Shown one piece after another: positions 43,454 to 57,400 of a stretch of DNA of 64,000 nucleotides; the first letter of the stretch is position 1; the number at the start of each line of letters is the position of its first letter. The position numbers and the translations under genes are program-made. The notes beneath the pieces were generated by a model. It made no database searches, was not told where the DNA came from, and saw only the letters and a program-made list of their open reading frames with translations. This DNA comes from Candidatus Pedobacter colombiensis (GTDB lineage Bacteria; Bacteroidota; Bacteroidia; Sphingobacteriales; Sphingobacteriaceae): NCBI GenBank assembly GCA_029202485.1, contig CP119313.1, positions 3,844,001-3,908,000 on the forward strand, given 5' to 3'.

Positions 43454-44599
43454 TTAATTTTTACTCACGTCCAGATTAAACAAAAGGGAAAAACGAAGTG
43501 TGTTCGCTAAAGGACTTTTATTTTGGTTTGCAGCAATGTAAGCAAAGTTAAATTCGACCATACTGTACTTAAAACCGGCACCCAAGGTAGCGTACTGACG
43601 ATTTCCCTTGTCCGGGCTTTCATAAAAATAACCTGCTCTTAAGGCAAATTGCTTGTCGTACCAAAATTCCAAACCTGTCGAATAACTGATCTCTTTCAAT
43701 TCTTCTTTAAACCCACCAGGAGCATCATTAAACGATCGAAACATTCCTGAAACCATTGAAACATCATCATCCTTACCCGAAATAATTGTACCATCTACAT
43801 CCCTTAAGGGCGGAGTGGGAACCAAAAGTTTGTTCAGGTCTAAGGTTAAAGTAAGCATGCTTTTATCATCTAAAAGCCAACTATTGGCTGCACCAACTTT
43901 AAGATTTGTTGGCATAAAACTGGTTTTACCGGTTTCCGAATAGCTAATTTTAGTTCCTATATTTGATAAATTCGCACCAAATGAAAAGATCGCATCCTTC
44001 CCAAACTGAGTCACCTTACTCGTGTGATATAAAGAGACACCTGTAGCAATAGCATTTACAGATTGTAGTTGCTGTCCGTCAACAAAGGAAGGTGCAAGTC
44101 CGGAATGAATATATTTTAAGGATATACCCAATGCAAATTTTTCGCCCAGTCTTCTGGAGAAGGCCGTTTCAAAAGAAAAATCACTTGGTGTATATTTTCC
44201 CAATGCATTTGCGTTGGCATCAAACAAATCAACACTTCCCATATTAAAATAGTTTAACGCTACTCCGAAAGCATTTCTATCATTTATTTTATGTGTAAAA
44301 CTGGCATAAGCCAGGTTCATATCCTTACCAAAATTACGCAGCCATGGACTATAGGATAAAGAAAAAGCGGTATTCAACTCTGAAAATGCAAGTTTTGCAG
44401 GATTAGCATAAACAGCATTGGCATCTGCCGAAATTGCCACCCCTGCATCACCAAGCGCACCTGATCGGGCATCCGGGATAACCGTTAAAAATGGAACAGC
44501 AGTAGTAATTGCATTAGAACTACTTCCATTGATATTGATCTGCCCCGAAACCGTAATGCAAAAAGCGAAATAAAAAAATAGAAAAACACGACACTTCAT
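43454..44599 (-). CDS. porV: Type IX secretion outer-membrane protein PorV, 381 aa
   Basis: A signal peptide is followed by a beta-barrel with the PorV/LptO start: AITTAVPFLTVIPDARSGALGDAGVAISADANAVYANPAKLAF. The end LANTLRFSLLFNLD matches the closing strand. PorV shuttles type IX substrates from the translocon to the attachment complex. The 12.4-kb adhesin gene with a type IX sorting domain starts less than 1 kb away, which fits the function. Confidence 0.9.
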   Translation of the reverse strand: MKCRVFLFFYFAFCITVSGQININGSSSNAITTAVPFLTVIPDARSGALGDAGVAISADANAVYANPAKLAFSELNTAFSLSYSPWLRNFGKDMNLAYASFTHKINDRNAFGVALNYFNMGSVDLFDANANALGKYTPSDFSFETAFSRRLGEKFALGISLKYIHSGLAPSFVDGQQLQSVNAIATGVSLYHTSKVTQFGKDAIFSFGANLSNIGTKISYSETGKTSFMPTNLKVGAANSWLLDDKSMLTLTLDLNKLLVPTPPLRDVDGTIISGKDDDVSMVSGMFRSFNDAPGGFKEELKEISYSTGLEFWYDKQFALRAGYFYESPDKGNRQYATLGAGFKYSMVEFNFAYIAANQNKSPLANTLRFSLLFNLDVSKN

Positions 44600-44690
44600 C
44601 CTATAAACGAAAGATTTACGCAGGAAATATACAGATTATTTGACAGATCTATCATCTTGATTGTTTGCCTTACCCAAGCTAACAACGTTT

Positions 44691-45209
44691 CTAAAAATTA
44701 TATCCCGCCCTTAGTCCAACAGATGAAAGTGTACCACTACTTCTCGACCAGCTTTCATAACTTACCCCTATGTCTACAGTTCCGGTTGTACCTACCGGAA
44801 ATTCTGTACCCAATCTTGGAGCATAAGCGAATGCTGTTCCGGCCCCGGCTCCTGTGGCCGTCGATAAAACCACACCAAGTTCACCTGCACCATAAATATA
44901 TGGTAGAATAAAATATCTTGCTCCTGCTTTTATAGGTACAAAACCTTCTTTATATTTAATATTTGATAAAATTGCCGGGCCATGAAATCTTAAATAACCG
45001 ATATTCCCGGTGATGTTTAAATTTTCTGCAACAGGCTTCTGATAAAGCAAGGAAGCACCAGCTCCGTAGTCAGCTATATTTTTATAATTTCCAACAGGAA
45101 AAGCAAAATCAATACCCAAACCGATCTTGGATTCATTTCTTTTCGTTTGTGCGTTAGCATGATGGAGCATTAAAAAACTTGCAGCGGCAATTAATATTAT
45201 TTTTTTCAC
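44691..45209 (-). CDS. Outer-membrane beta-barrel protein, 172 aa
   Basis: A signal peptide (MKKIILIAAASFLMLHHANAQ) precedes eight-stranded-barrel-like sequence ending in an aromatic closing strand (VGLRAGYNF). It is similar along its length to the 169-aa protein at 59897-60406: both share GVFPVGNY/GFPVGTF-type openings, ITGNIGYLRF/LTGSAGYTVF, IKAGARYFI and a closing VGLRAGYNF/IGLRLAYNF. The two are paralogues about 15 kb apart. Function unknown. Confidence 0.85.
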   Translation of the reverse strand: MKKIILIAAASFLMLHHANAQTKRNESKIGLGIDFAFPVGNYKNIADYGAGASLLYQKPVAENLNITGNIGYLRFHGPAILSNIKYKEGFVPIKAGARYFILPYIYGAGELGVVLSTATGAGAGTAFAYAPRLGTEFPVGTTGTVDIGVSYESWSRSSGTLSSVGLRAGYNF

Positions 45210-45218
45210 TAGTCCTTA

Positions 45219-45274
45219 TTTAAGAACCACAATATTATAAAATATAGCTGTGATCACAAATCTAAACCGCTATT
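45219..45274. repeat. Copy A of a 56-bp repeat flanking the giant adhesin gene
   Basis: This stretch has a close match (about 85 percent by eye) at 57956-58013 in the same orientation: both contain ATTATAAAATAT, a GTGATC segment, then CAAA, TAAA and CCGCT. Copy A spans the 5' side of the outer-membrane barrel gene and the end of the VOC remnant, and holds the palindrome TGTGATCACA. Confidence 0.65.
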
Positions 45275-45427
45275 CTCGCCTACCAAAAAGCTTGTCAGGT
45301 CTTCAGACCTCCCTTTGAATTTAAATCCCAGAGCAGTATAAAACTTCGTTGTTCGTTCCAGATTGTTAAATTTGACCATATCTTTTTCGGATTCATATTT
45401 ATGTTTTTTAGTTAAAAAAAATTTCAT
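45254..45427 (-). pseudogene. Remnant of a VOC/glyoxalase-family gene, 57 codons
   Basis: A short frame whose product contains MVKFNNLERTTKFYTALGF and RSEDLTSFLVGENSG. This is the first beta-alpha-beta part of a vicinal-oxygen-chelate (glyoxalase/bleomycin-resistance-like) protein. The family needs about 120 residues or more, but homology stops at a TGA just inside repeat copy A (45219-45274), and no further part is visible. The fragment looks truncated by a rearrangement at the repeat. It is too short to be functional. Confidence 0.6.
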
Positions 45428-45486
45428 TGTTCACCTCAAGAAAAATATTAACTTGGTCCTATATTAAACAGGGAATAAAGTTAATC

Positions 45487-48400
45487 ATGTTACCTCTATA
45501 TCACCCTTTTATCATGTCAATTATTTTAAGGTGGCTCCCTTTATTCCTATTTATTTTCCTATTTAACACATCTGGATCTGCACAAACCACAAACACAATT
45601 GATGTTGATTTAACAGCTTCTCCTAACATCACTAAAACCTATAATGGATACCGTAGATCAGGAACTGATTGTGGCGGTAGTAGTTGTATCGTTTTTAACA
45701 TCACACTGAATCCGGCTACCGATCTGGTCAGTTTTAGTTCCAGTAAACTTGCATCAGCTTTTTATACAATTGATTGTGGTCCTCAAATCCCTATTGGTAC
45801 TCCGGCCTGCATCAGTGGGAAAACACAAGTCCGTTTATCCTTTTGTAAAAATGGAAATGATGTCATAGATTATACGATAACCGCTTCAACCGCAGTATCA
45901 ACATCAGGCGATATGACAGTTAGAACTGGATGTTCCATGCCGCTAAGTGTTATTGGTATAGATCCTTCCTCAACCGTCTGGACATCGGTGTATCCTGGCG
46001 CACCAGGCGCATACAATTCCTTCTTAAGTTGCCAATCTGGTTGTGCAACCACAGCATTTACTGCAGGCTCAACAGCACCTCCCTATATAGATTACAAGGT
46101 TAGCGGAACAGTATCTACATGTCCAAACCAACGATCGGCTATTGTAAGGGTTTACGTTGTACCCGGCATGCAGGTTTCTTTCAATCCCGGAAACACGGTA
46201 ATATGTAGCGGAACAGCCACAACGCTATCAACCTCCGTAACAGGCGGTAATCCCCCATACAACTATTCATGGACCAGAGATGGAGCCCCTTTACCTAATA
46301 CCACTTCTTCTATAAGCGCAACAAATGTTGGAACTTATGTTGTGACTGTTTCTGACAATACCAATTGTGCATCAATACCTCAATCTATCGTCGTATCAGC
46401 AGCAGCAACTCCTGCCGCACCTACAGCAACCAGCAGCACAATTTGCAGCGGCAGTTCGGCAATTCTCAGTGCTACAGCTCCTGGCGGTACTTATCAATGG
46501 TATGACGCGGCAACTAACGGCAACTTATTAAGTAATAATGCGAACTACACTACCCCTACGCTGACTTCAAATAAAACATATTATGTGCAAACCATTATGA
46601 ATGGCTGCACAAGCCAACGGACAGCAGTTACCGTTCAGGTTAACCCTATACCGCCTGCACCAACTGCAACAGGTATTACGATATGTAGTGGTAATGCCGG
46701 AGTACTCACTGCAACAGCTCCTGGTGGAAATTACGAATGGTATAATGCCCCATCTGGCGGAACACTTTTAGGTAGCAACAGCACCTTTACTACACCAGCA
46801 TTAACAACTACAACAACCTATTACGTTCAGACTACTGTAAATGGCTGTACCAGTGCCCGAACAGCTATAACCGTAACGGTTAATCCTACCCCAGTTGCTC
46901 CAACAGCATCAAATGCAATAATTTGCAATGGTACATCTACCACATTAACTGCAACAGCACCAGGCGGAAACTATGAGTGGTTTGATGTTGCATCGGGTGG
47001 AATTCCCTTAATCAGCAGCAGTACATTTACCACTCCTGCCTTAACAGCAACAACTATCTATTATGTCCAAACTACAGTTAATGGTTGTCCCAGCGCACGT
47101 ACACCAGTTACTGTGACCGTAAATGCAATTCCGGTTCCTCCATCTGTATTAGGAGCGGCCATCTGTAGTGGTACCTCCACCACCCTAACTGCAACTGCCC
47201 CAGGGGGAACTTACCAATGGTATAGTGCCTCTATAGGCGGAACATTTCTGGGAACAGGCCCCACCTATACCACACCAACATTAACCGGAAGCACAACTTA
47301 TTATGTACAGACTACAGTTAACGGGTGCACAAGTACCAGAACAGCTGTTAATGTTGTGGTTAACCCTATACCGGCAGCGCCAACTGCGACAGGTATTACG
47401 ATATGTAGCGGTAATGCCGGAGTGCTGACTGCAACGGCCCCGGGCGGAAATTACGAATGGTATACTGCCATATCCGGCGGAACACTTTTAAGTAGCAATG
47501 ATACTTTTACAACACCTGCATTATTAGCTACAACGACTTATTACGTTCAGACCACTGTAAATGGCTGTATTAGTCCCCGCAACCCTGTCACCGTTACGGT
47601 AAATCCTACCCCCGTTGCTCCAACCGCTATAAATCCAACAATCTGCAGTGGTACATCAACTACTTTAACCGCAACGCCCCCCGGAGGAAATTACAAATGG
47701 TATGATGCTCCAGTCGCAGGAAGTCTCCTTGCATCGAATGCAAATTATACCACGCCTATATTAACCACAACTACCACCTACTATGTTGAAACAACCATTA
47801 ATAATTGTACAAGCGCCCGCACAGCTGTAACAGTAACAGTACCGCCCCTTCCAGCTGCACCAACTGTTTCAGAAGCAACAATATGCAGTGGCAAGGCTAC
47901 AACTTTAACGGCGACAGCCCCCGGAGGTTTATACCGATGGTATACAATGGCTGGAGTGTTACTGACTTCTACACCATCTTACACCACGCCAGTCTTAACT
48001 GCAACCACGACTTATCGTGTTCAAGCAATATCTCCTGAAGGATGTCCAGGCCCATATACGTCTGTTAGAGTAACCGTTACCCCTGAAGAAGATGCAGGTT
48101 TTCATTATGCATCCGGTACTTTCTGTAAAACGGGCTCCAATCCAACGCCAACAGTTGTAAATCCTGCGGGAGGAACTTTTTCCAGTGCTCCAGCGGGACT
48201 CACAATGGATTCTTCAACCGGTAAAATTAACCTAAGCACCAGCGCAGCTGGTACCTATACCATTACCTTTTCAACAAATACAACTTGTATTTATACCAGC
48301 AGTTCTGAAATAACTATTACAGAGGCTCCAGATGCATCATTTACCTATACAAGCCCTTATTGCCAGAATCAAACTGGTCAGGCACTTCCTGACTTCCCTG

Positions 48401-51400
48401 TAGGTAGTAGTGCAGGAATCTTTAGTTCAACTGCCGGATTGGTATTTTCGAACCCAACTACTGGTGAAATTGATCTTCAACTGAGTACTCCCGGAACCTA
48501 TCTGATTACAAATACAATTGCCCCTTTTGGTAGTTGCCCTGCGGCATCTGCTTCTTTCTCCTTAACAATAAATCCGACGCCAAAGGTAACCAGCCCTGCT
48601 GCTGCAACGATTTGCAACAATACCGCTCAAAATTACATCATTACAAGTGATGTAGACGGAACAGCTTTTACATGGGGCAGAACTGCAGTTGCCGGGATTG
48701 ATAATTTAGCAACAACAGCACAATCGAGAAATATCATTACAGAGACACTGGTCAATTCAACTGCAGCTCCGATAAATGTTGTGTATGAAATCATCCCTTC
48801 ATTAAATGGGTGTAACGGACCAAAGTTTACTTATACGCTAACAGTAAACCCAACTCCAACCGTAACCAGCCCCGCTTCGGCAACTATCTGCAACAATACA
48901 GCCCAGGACTATCAGATTACCGGAAACGTAAGTGGCAGTACCTACACCTGGAGCAGAGCAGTTGTTCCGGGCATTGATAATCCGCTGGTTACTGCACAAA
49001 CCGGAGATAACATTACAGAAACATTAGTAAATACAACGCCAGCTCCTGTAGAAGTCATTTATGAAATTACTCCTTCTGCTAATGGTTGTACCGGTCCTGT
49101 ATTTACATATAAGGTAACTGTAATTCCTACAGCTGAGATTACCAGTGCTCCTATGGCAGAAATATGCAACAACACTACTCAGAATTACACCATCACCAGT
49201 AATGTTTCAGAATCAACATTTACCTGGAGCCGGGCTGCAGTTGCCGGAATCAATAACCCTGCTGTTGTTGCACAAACCAGCAATTCAATTACCGAGGCAC
49301 TGGTAAATAATACCTCAGCTCCGATTGATGTACTATACAAAATTTCAGCTTCATTAAACGGCTGTGACGAACCAGTTTTCACCTATAAATTAACCGTTAA
49401 TCCAACTCCGATTGTAACCAGTGCTTCTGATGCTATCATTTGCAATAACATCGCCCAAAATTATCCTATTACCAGCAATGTAAGCAACTCCACCTTTAAA
49501 TGGAGCAGAGCGGCAGTTACAGGTATCAGCAACTTAGCAGTAACTGCACAAAACAGTAGCACGATTACAGAAACACTGGAGAATACTACTTCAGCTCCGA
49601 TAGAAGTAGTTTATGAAATTTTACCAATAGCCAATCAATGCGATGGACCGTTATTCACCTATCGGGTAACTGTAAACCCTACACCAAGAGTTACGAGCGA
49701 ACCAAGCTCAACAAGCTGTAACAGCTCTCCGCAAAACTATACCATAAGCGGGGATGTCAATGGAACAACTTTTATCTGGAGCAGAGCAACTGTTGCAGGC
49801 ATCAGTAATATAGCCGTAAACAACCAAACCGGATCTATTTCGGAAACATTAACCAATACGACAAATGCCCCTGTCGACGTTAAATATACCATTTATCCAT
49901 CAGCCAACGGCTGTAATGGCCCTGCATTTACTTATACTGTAACCGTAAACCCAACTCCAAAGGTAACCAGCCCTGCTGCTGCAACGATTTGCAACAATAC
50001 CGCTCAAAATTACATCATTACAAGTGATGTAGACGGAACAGCTTTTACATGGGGCAGAACTGCAGTTGCCGGGATTGATAATTTAGCAACAACAGCACAA
50101 TCGGGAAATATCATTACAGAGACACTGGTCAATTCAACTGCAGCTCCGATAAATGTTGTGTATGAAATCATCCCTTCATTAAATGGGTGTAACGGACCAA
50201 AGTTTACTTATACGCTAACAGTAAACCCAACTCCAACCGTAACCAGCCCCGCTTCGGCAACTATCTGCAACAATACAGCCCAGGACTATCAGATTACCGG
50301 AAATGTAAGTGGCAGTACCTACACCTGGAGCAGAGCAGTTGTTCCGGGCATTGATAATCCGCTGGTTACTGCACAAACCGGAGATAACATTACAGAAACA
50401 TTAGTAAATACAACGCCAGCTCCTGTAGAAGTCATTTATGAAATTACTCCTTCTGCTAATGGTTGTACCGGTCCTGTATTTACATATAAGGTAACTGTAA
50501 TTCCTACAGCTGAGATTACCAGTGCTCCTATGGCAGAAATATGCAACAACACTACTCAGAATTACACCATCACCAGTAATGTTTCAGAATCAACATTTAC
50601 CTGGAGCCGGGCTGCAGTTGCCGGAATCAATAACCCTGCTGTTGTTGCACAAGCCAGCAATTCAATTACCGAGGCACTGGTAAATAATACCTCAGCTCCG
50701 ATTGATGTACTATACAAAATTTCAGCTTCATTAAACGGCTGTGACGGACCAGTTTTCACCTATAAATTAACCGTTAATCCAACTCCGATTGTAACCAGTG
50801 CTTCTGATGCTATCATTTGCAATAACATCGCCCAAAATTATCCTATTACCAGCAATGTAAGCAACTCCACCTTTAAATGGAGCAGAGCGGCAGTTACAGG
50901 TATCAGCAACTTAGCAGTAACTGCACAAAACAGTAGCACGATTACAGAAACACTGGAGAATACTACTTCAGCTCCGATAGAAGTAGTTTATGAAATTTTA
51001 CCAACAGCCAATCAATGCGATGGACCGTTGTTCACATATCGGGTAACTGTAAACCCTACACCAAGAGTTACGAACGAAGCAACCTCGACAATCTGTAACA
51101 ACACTCTGCAAAACTATACCATAACCGGGGATGTCAATGGAACAGCTTTTACCTGGAGCAGAGCAGCTGTTGCTGGAATCAGTAATACTGCCGTGAATGA
51201 CCAAAACGACAACACGATTACAGAGTCTCTTATGAATACGACTTCAGCTCCAATTGTTGTAATATATGAGATTATCCCATCTTTTGACGGATGTAACGGA
51301 CCAATGTTTACTTATGAAGTCACAGTTAATCCAACTCCCATCGTTAGCAGTGCAGCAAGTACTGATATTTGCAACAATACAGCTCAAAACTACACCATCA

Positions 51401-54400
51401 CAAGTGATGTCAGTGGAACCACTTTTACATGGAGCAGAGCAGCCGTTACAGGCATTAGCAATATTGCCGTAAATGCACAAACCGGGGATAACATTACAGA
51501 AATATTGGTGAATACAACCTCAGCTCCAATAAATGTTGTATATGAGATCACCCCTTCATTAAATGGATGTAATGGGCCAATGTTTACCTATACACTAACG
51601 GTAAACCCAACACCAACCATAACCAGCCCAATTTCGACAACTATTTGCAACAATACCGCTCAAAACTACACCATCACAAGTGATGTCAGCGGGACAACTT
51701 TTACATGGAGCAGAGCAACAGTTACAGGAATTAGCAATGCTGCCGTAAATGCACAAACCGGAGATAACATTACAGAAACGTTGGTGAATACAACTTCAGC
51801 TCCAATAAATGTTGTGTATGAGATTACTCCCTCTGCTAACGGATGTAACGGGCCAATGTTTACTTATACACTAACGGTAAACCCAACTCCGACTGTTACA
51901 AGTCCTGCGACTGCAAATATTTGCAACAATACAGCTCAAAACTACACCATCACAAGTGATGTCAGCGGAACCACTTTTACATGGAGCAGAGCAGCTGTTG
52001 CTGGAATTGATAATTTAGCAGCAGTGCCACAATCGGGAAATAGCATTACAGAGACGCTGCTGAACTCAACTGCTGCTCCGATAAATGTTGTGTATGAAAT
52101 CATCCCTTCATTAAATGGATGTAACGGACCAATATTTACTTATACGCTAACGGTAAACCCAACACCAACAATTACCAGTGATCCAAGTATTACACTTTGC
52201 AACAACACTGCGCAAAATTATACCATCACAAGTGATGTAAGTGGAACTACTTTTACATGGAGCAGAGCAACAATTACAGGTATCAGCAATACTGCCGTAA
52301 ATACACAAAATGGTAACTCGATTACAGAGACGCTGATGAATACAACTTCAGCTCCAATAGTTGTAACATATGAAATTATCCCATCTGCGAACAACTGCAG
52401 TGGACCAACTTTTATTTATACAGTAACAGTTAACCCAACTCCAACTGTTACCAGTGCGGCAAGTGCTGATATTTGTAACAATACAGCTCAAAATTATACC
52501 ATCACAAGTGATGTAAATGGAACAACTTTTATATGGAGCAGAGCAACAGTTACAGGCATCAGCAATACTGCCGTAAATGCACAAAATGGCGACATGATTA
52601 CAGAGACGCTGATGAATACAACTTCAGCTCCAATAAATGTAGTGTATGAGATTACCCCATCTGCTAACGGATGTAGCGGGCCAATATTTACTTATACGCT
52701 AACAGTTAACCCAACTTCAACTGTTACCAGTGCGACAAGTGCTAATATTTGTAACAATACAGCTCAAAATTATACCATCACAAGTGATGTCAGTGGAACC
52801 ACTTTTACATGGAGCAGACCAACAGTTACAGGCATCAGCAATACTGCCGTAAATGCACAAAATGGCAGCACAATTACAGAGACGTTGGTGAATACGACTT
52901 CGGCTCCAATAGTTGTAGTATATGAAATTACCCCATCTGCTAACGGATGTAACGGGCCAATGTTTACTTATACACTAACGGTAAACCCAACACCTACTGT
53001 TACAAGTCCTGCGACTGCAAATATTTGCAACAATACAGCTCAAAACTATCAAATTACCGGAAGCGTAAATGGCGGCACCTATACCTGGAGCAGAGCGGCT
53101 GTTATTGGCATTGATAATCCACTGGCTAATGCACAAACCACGGATAACATTACAGAAACGTTGGTGAATACAACTTCGGTCCCAATAGTTGTAACATATG
53201 AAATTACCCCATCTGCTAACGGATGTAACGGGCCAATGTTTACTTATACACTAACGGTAAACCCAACACCTACTGTTACAAGTCCTGCGACTGCAAATAT
53301 TTGCAACAATACAGCTCAAAACTACACCATCACAAGTGATGTCAGCGGAACAACTTTTACATGGAGCAGAGCAGCCATTATTGGAATTGACAATCCGATG
53401 ATTACTGCTCAGTTAGGGAATTCAATTACAGAGACCTTGATGAATACAACCTCTGCACCAATTTCTGTTGTATATGAGATCACCCCTTCATTAAATGGAT
53501 GTAATGGGCCAATGGTTACCTATACACTAACAGTAAACCCAACACCAAATGTTACCAGCCTAACCTCGGCAACTATTTGCAACAATACAGCCCAAAACTA
53601 TCAGATTACCGGAAGCGTAAATGGCAGTACCTATACTTGGAGCAGAGCAGTCGTTCCAGGCATTGATAATACGCTCGTTACCGCACAAACCGGGGATAAC
53701 ATTACAGAAACGTTGGTGAATACAACTTCAGCTCCAATAAATGTTGTGTATGAGATTACCCCATCTGCTAATGGCTGTAGTGGACCAACTTTTAATTATA
53801 CGGTAACAGTTAATCCAACACCAACTGTAACTAGTCCTTCTACTGCAAATATTTGCAACAATACAGCTCAAAATTATACCATCGCAAGTGATGTAAGTGA
53901 AACCACTTTTACATGGAGCAGAGCTACAGTTACAGGTATCAGCAATACTGCCGTAAATGCACAAAATAGCAACATAATTACAGAGACGCTGATGAATACA
54001 ACTTCAGCTCCAATAAATGTAGTGTATGAGATTACCCCATCTGCTAACGGATGTAACGGGCCAATGTTTACTTATACGCTAGCAGTTAACCCAACTCCAA
54101 CTGTTACCAGTCCTGCAACTGCAAATATTTGTAATAATACAACTCAAAATTATACCATCACAAGTGATGTAAGTGGAACCACTTTTACTTGGAGCAGAGC
54201 AACAGTTACAGGCATTAGCAATACAGCCGTAAATGCACAAAATGGCAGCACAATTACAGAGACGTTGGTGAATACAACTTCAACTCCAATAAATGTAGTG
54301 TATGAAATTACTCCCTCTGCTAACGGATGTAACGGGCCAATGTTTACTTATACGCTAACGGTAAACCCAACACCAACTGTAACCAGCCTAGCTTCGTCAA

Positions 54401-57400
54401 CTATCTGCAACAATACAGCTCAAAACTACACTATTACAAGTGATGTAAGTGGAACAACTTTTACATGGAGCAGAGCAACAGTTACAGGCATTAGCAATAC
54501 TGCCGTAAATGCACAAAATGGCAGTACAATTACAGAGACGTTGGTGAATACGACTTCGGCTCCAATAGTTGTAGCATATGAAATTACCCCATCTGCTAAC
54601 GGATGTAACGGGCCAATGTTTACTTATACGCTAACGGTAAACCCAACACCTACTGTTACAAGTCCTGCGACTGCAAATATTTGCAACAATACAGCTCAAA
54701 ACTATACCATCACCAGTGATGCCAGCGGAGCAACTTTTACATGGAGTAGAGCCGCAATTACAGGTATTAGCAATCCGATGATTACTGCTAAGCTAGGGAA
54801 TTCAATCACAGAAACTTTGGTGAATTCAACTGCGGCTTCGATAAATGTTGTGTATGAAATCATCCCTTCATTAAATGGATGTAACGGACCAATGTTTACT
54901 TATATGCTAACAGTAAACCCAACTCCAACTGTAATAAGCCCCGCTTCGACAGCTATTTGCAACAATACAGCTCAAAATTATACCATCACAAGTGATGTAA
55001 GTGGAACCACTTTTACATGGAGCAGAGCAACAATTACAGGCATCAGCAATACCGCCGTAAATGCACAAAATAGCAACACAATTACAGAGACGCTGATGAA
55101 TACAACTTCAGCTCCAATAGTTGTAACATATGAGATTATCCCAGCTGCTAATGGCTGTAGTGGAACAACTTTTAATTATACAGTAACAGTGAATCCAACT
55201 CCAACTGTTACCAGTGCGGCAATTGCAAATATTTGCAACAATACAGCTCAAAACTACACTATTACAAGTGATGTAAGTGGAACAACTTTTACATGGAGCA
55301 GAGCAACAGTTATAGGTATCAGCAATACTGCCGTAAATGCACAAAATGGCAACACAATTACAGAGACACTGGTGAATACAACTTCGGCTCCAATAGTTGT
55401 AGCATATGAAATTACCCCATCTGCTAACGGATGTAACGGGCCAATGTTTACATATACACTAACGGTAAACCCAACACCTACTGTTACAAGTCCTGCGACT
55501 GCAAATATTTGCAACAATACAGCTCAAAACTATACTATCAGCAGTGATGCCAGCGGAGCAACTTTTACATGGAGCAGGGCAGCAATTACAGGCATCAGCA
55601 ATACTGCCGTAAATGCACAAAATGGCAGCACAATTACAGAGACGCTAGTAAATACAACCAACCTACCCATAAATGTAATTTATAATATTGTGCCATCTAT
55701 AAATGGCTGCAGCGGACCTTCTTTCACTTATACCGTAAAAGTAAATCCGACACCAACTGTTACCAGTCCTGCAACTGCAAATATTTGCAACAATACAACT
55801 CAAAATTATACCATTACCAGTAATGTGGCCAATGTTACCTTTACCTGGAGTAGAGCGGCTGTTGCCGGCATCAGCAATTTAACAGTAAGCGACCAGACTG
55901 AAAGCCCTATCACAGAAGCATTAATTAATACTACTTTGGTGCCTATTTCAGTAACGTACAAAATTATTCCTTCAGCCTATGGTTGTAATGGCGAAGCTTT
56001 TACTTACACTTTAGTCGTTTATCCAACTTCAAATATTACCAGTGCAACCACTTCTACTATCTGTAATAATACTGCTCAAAATTATTTAATCACAAGCAAT
56101 GTTAGCGGTATGACTTACACGTGGAGCAGGGCCACAGTTGTAGGCATAAATAATGCCGCAGTAATTGCACAGAATGGAAATGCTATTACAGAATCTTTAG
56201 TTAATACGACCGACCTTCCAATATTAGTATCGTATGATATTACACCTACTATAAACGGGTGTAACGGACCAATATTTAGGTATACCGTTACAGTTAATCC
56301 TACTTCCAGAGTAATCAATACCCCTTTAAGTCAAACTATATGTTCTACGTCAAGTTCCAGCGCAGTTTTACTGCAATCAAATGTGACTGGAACAACCTTC
56401 ACCTGGACAGCTACAGCCTCAACTGGTATTACTGGCTTCCTTGCTTCTGGTACAGGGGACATCCCCGCGCAAACCTTATATAATTCTTTACCAAGCAACG
56501 GAACAATCACTTATACCATCAAACCTTCCTTTGCTGGTTGTAATGGGGTCGCGGTTAACTATGTCATGACTGTACTCAATCAAGTACCTGTAACACCACT
56601 TGTTACCAATAACAGTCCAATTTGCGTTGGAAACTCATTAATACTATCTGCACAAAATGTTAATGGGGCTACTTATGCCTGGACTGGTCCAGATGGTTTT
56701 ACTTCTAATCTACAAAATCCTATAATTAATAACGTTACACTAAATAATGAGGGAGTCTACTCAGTCAAAATAACAGTTGGACAATGTTCGGCTCCAGCAA
56801 CCACCACTGTGATCGTGAATAAACCGGCGATTGTTACATCTAAAAATGATCAAACAGTATGTGCAAACAATTCAGTCATAGAAATTTATGGCACAGTTAG
56901 TGGCGGGAGTACTACAGGAATCTGGACTACGAGTGGCAGCGGTATTTTTCCTTCCGGTGTCAACTCATTGACAGGAACTTATGTTCCATCTGATGCAGAT
57001 AAAGCTGCCGGAGATGTGGTTTTAACGTTAACTGCTACCAATACCAATTCATGCATACCCGCTACATCCTCATTCCATCTAACAATTACACCAGTACCAA
57101 TAGTTTCGGCGGGTGGCAACAAGGCAATATGCAGGTATGAACGTTTAGTTTTAAGAGGTCAGTCAACAAGTCCCGCTGTTAAGTGGACAAGCACAGGAAC
57201 AGGTATATTCCTACCCAACAATTCTTCCTTGAATGTCACCTATGTACCTAGCAATAATGATAAAACAATAGGAAGTGTAGATATAACCCTTAGCAGCGCC
57301 GAGAATTCAAATTGCATTCTGGTAAGTGATAAGATAAATGTAAAGATAATACCACCACCAACAGTCGAATTGGGTCCAGATGTATATGTGTTTCAAGGAG

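Larger units (their letters stand above)
48580..56304 (+). repeat. Twenty-eight tandem coding repeats of about 276 bp
   Basis: In-frame units of about 92 codons. The second half of the array is more homogeneous than the first. The first ten units hold a five-unit duplication. A related but divergent unit (56305-56580) closes the array. Confidence 0.9.

Noticed and set aside
45247..45256. TGTGATCACA palindrome as a CRP site
   Set aside because: It lacks the 6-bp spacer of CRP sites and lies in a repeat that recurs at 57956-58013 in a degenerate form.
45870..56318. Recurrent antisense frames of about 65-90 codons through the adhesin repeats
   Set aside because: They repeat with the sense units, have no start or promoter signals, and reflect codon composition of the repeats.
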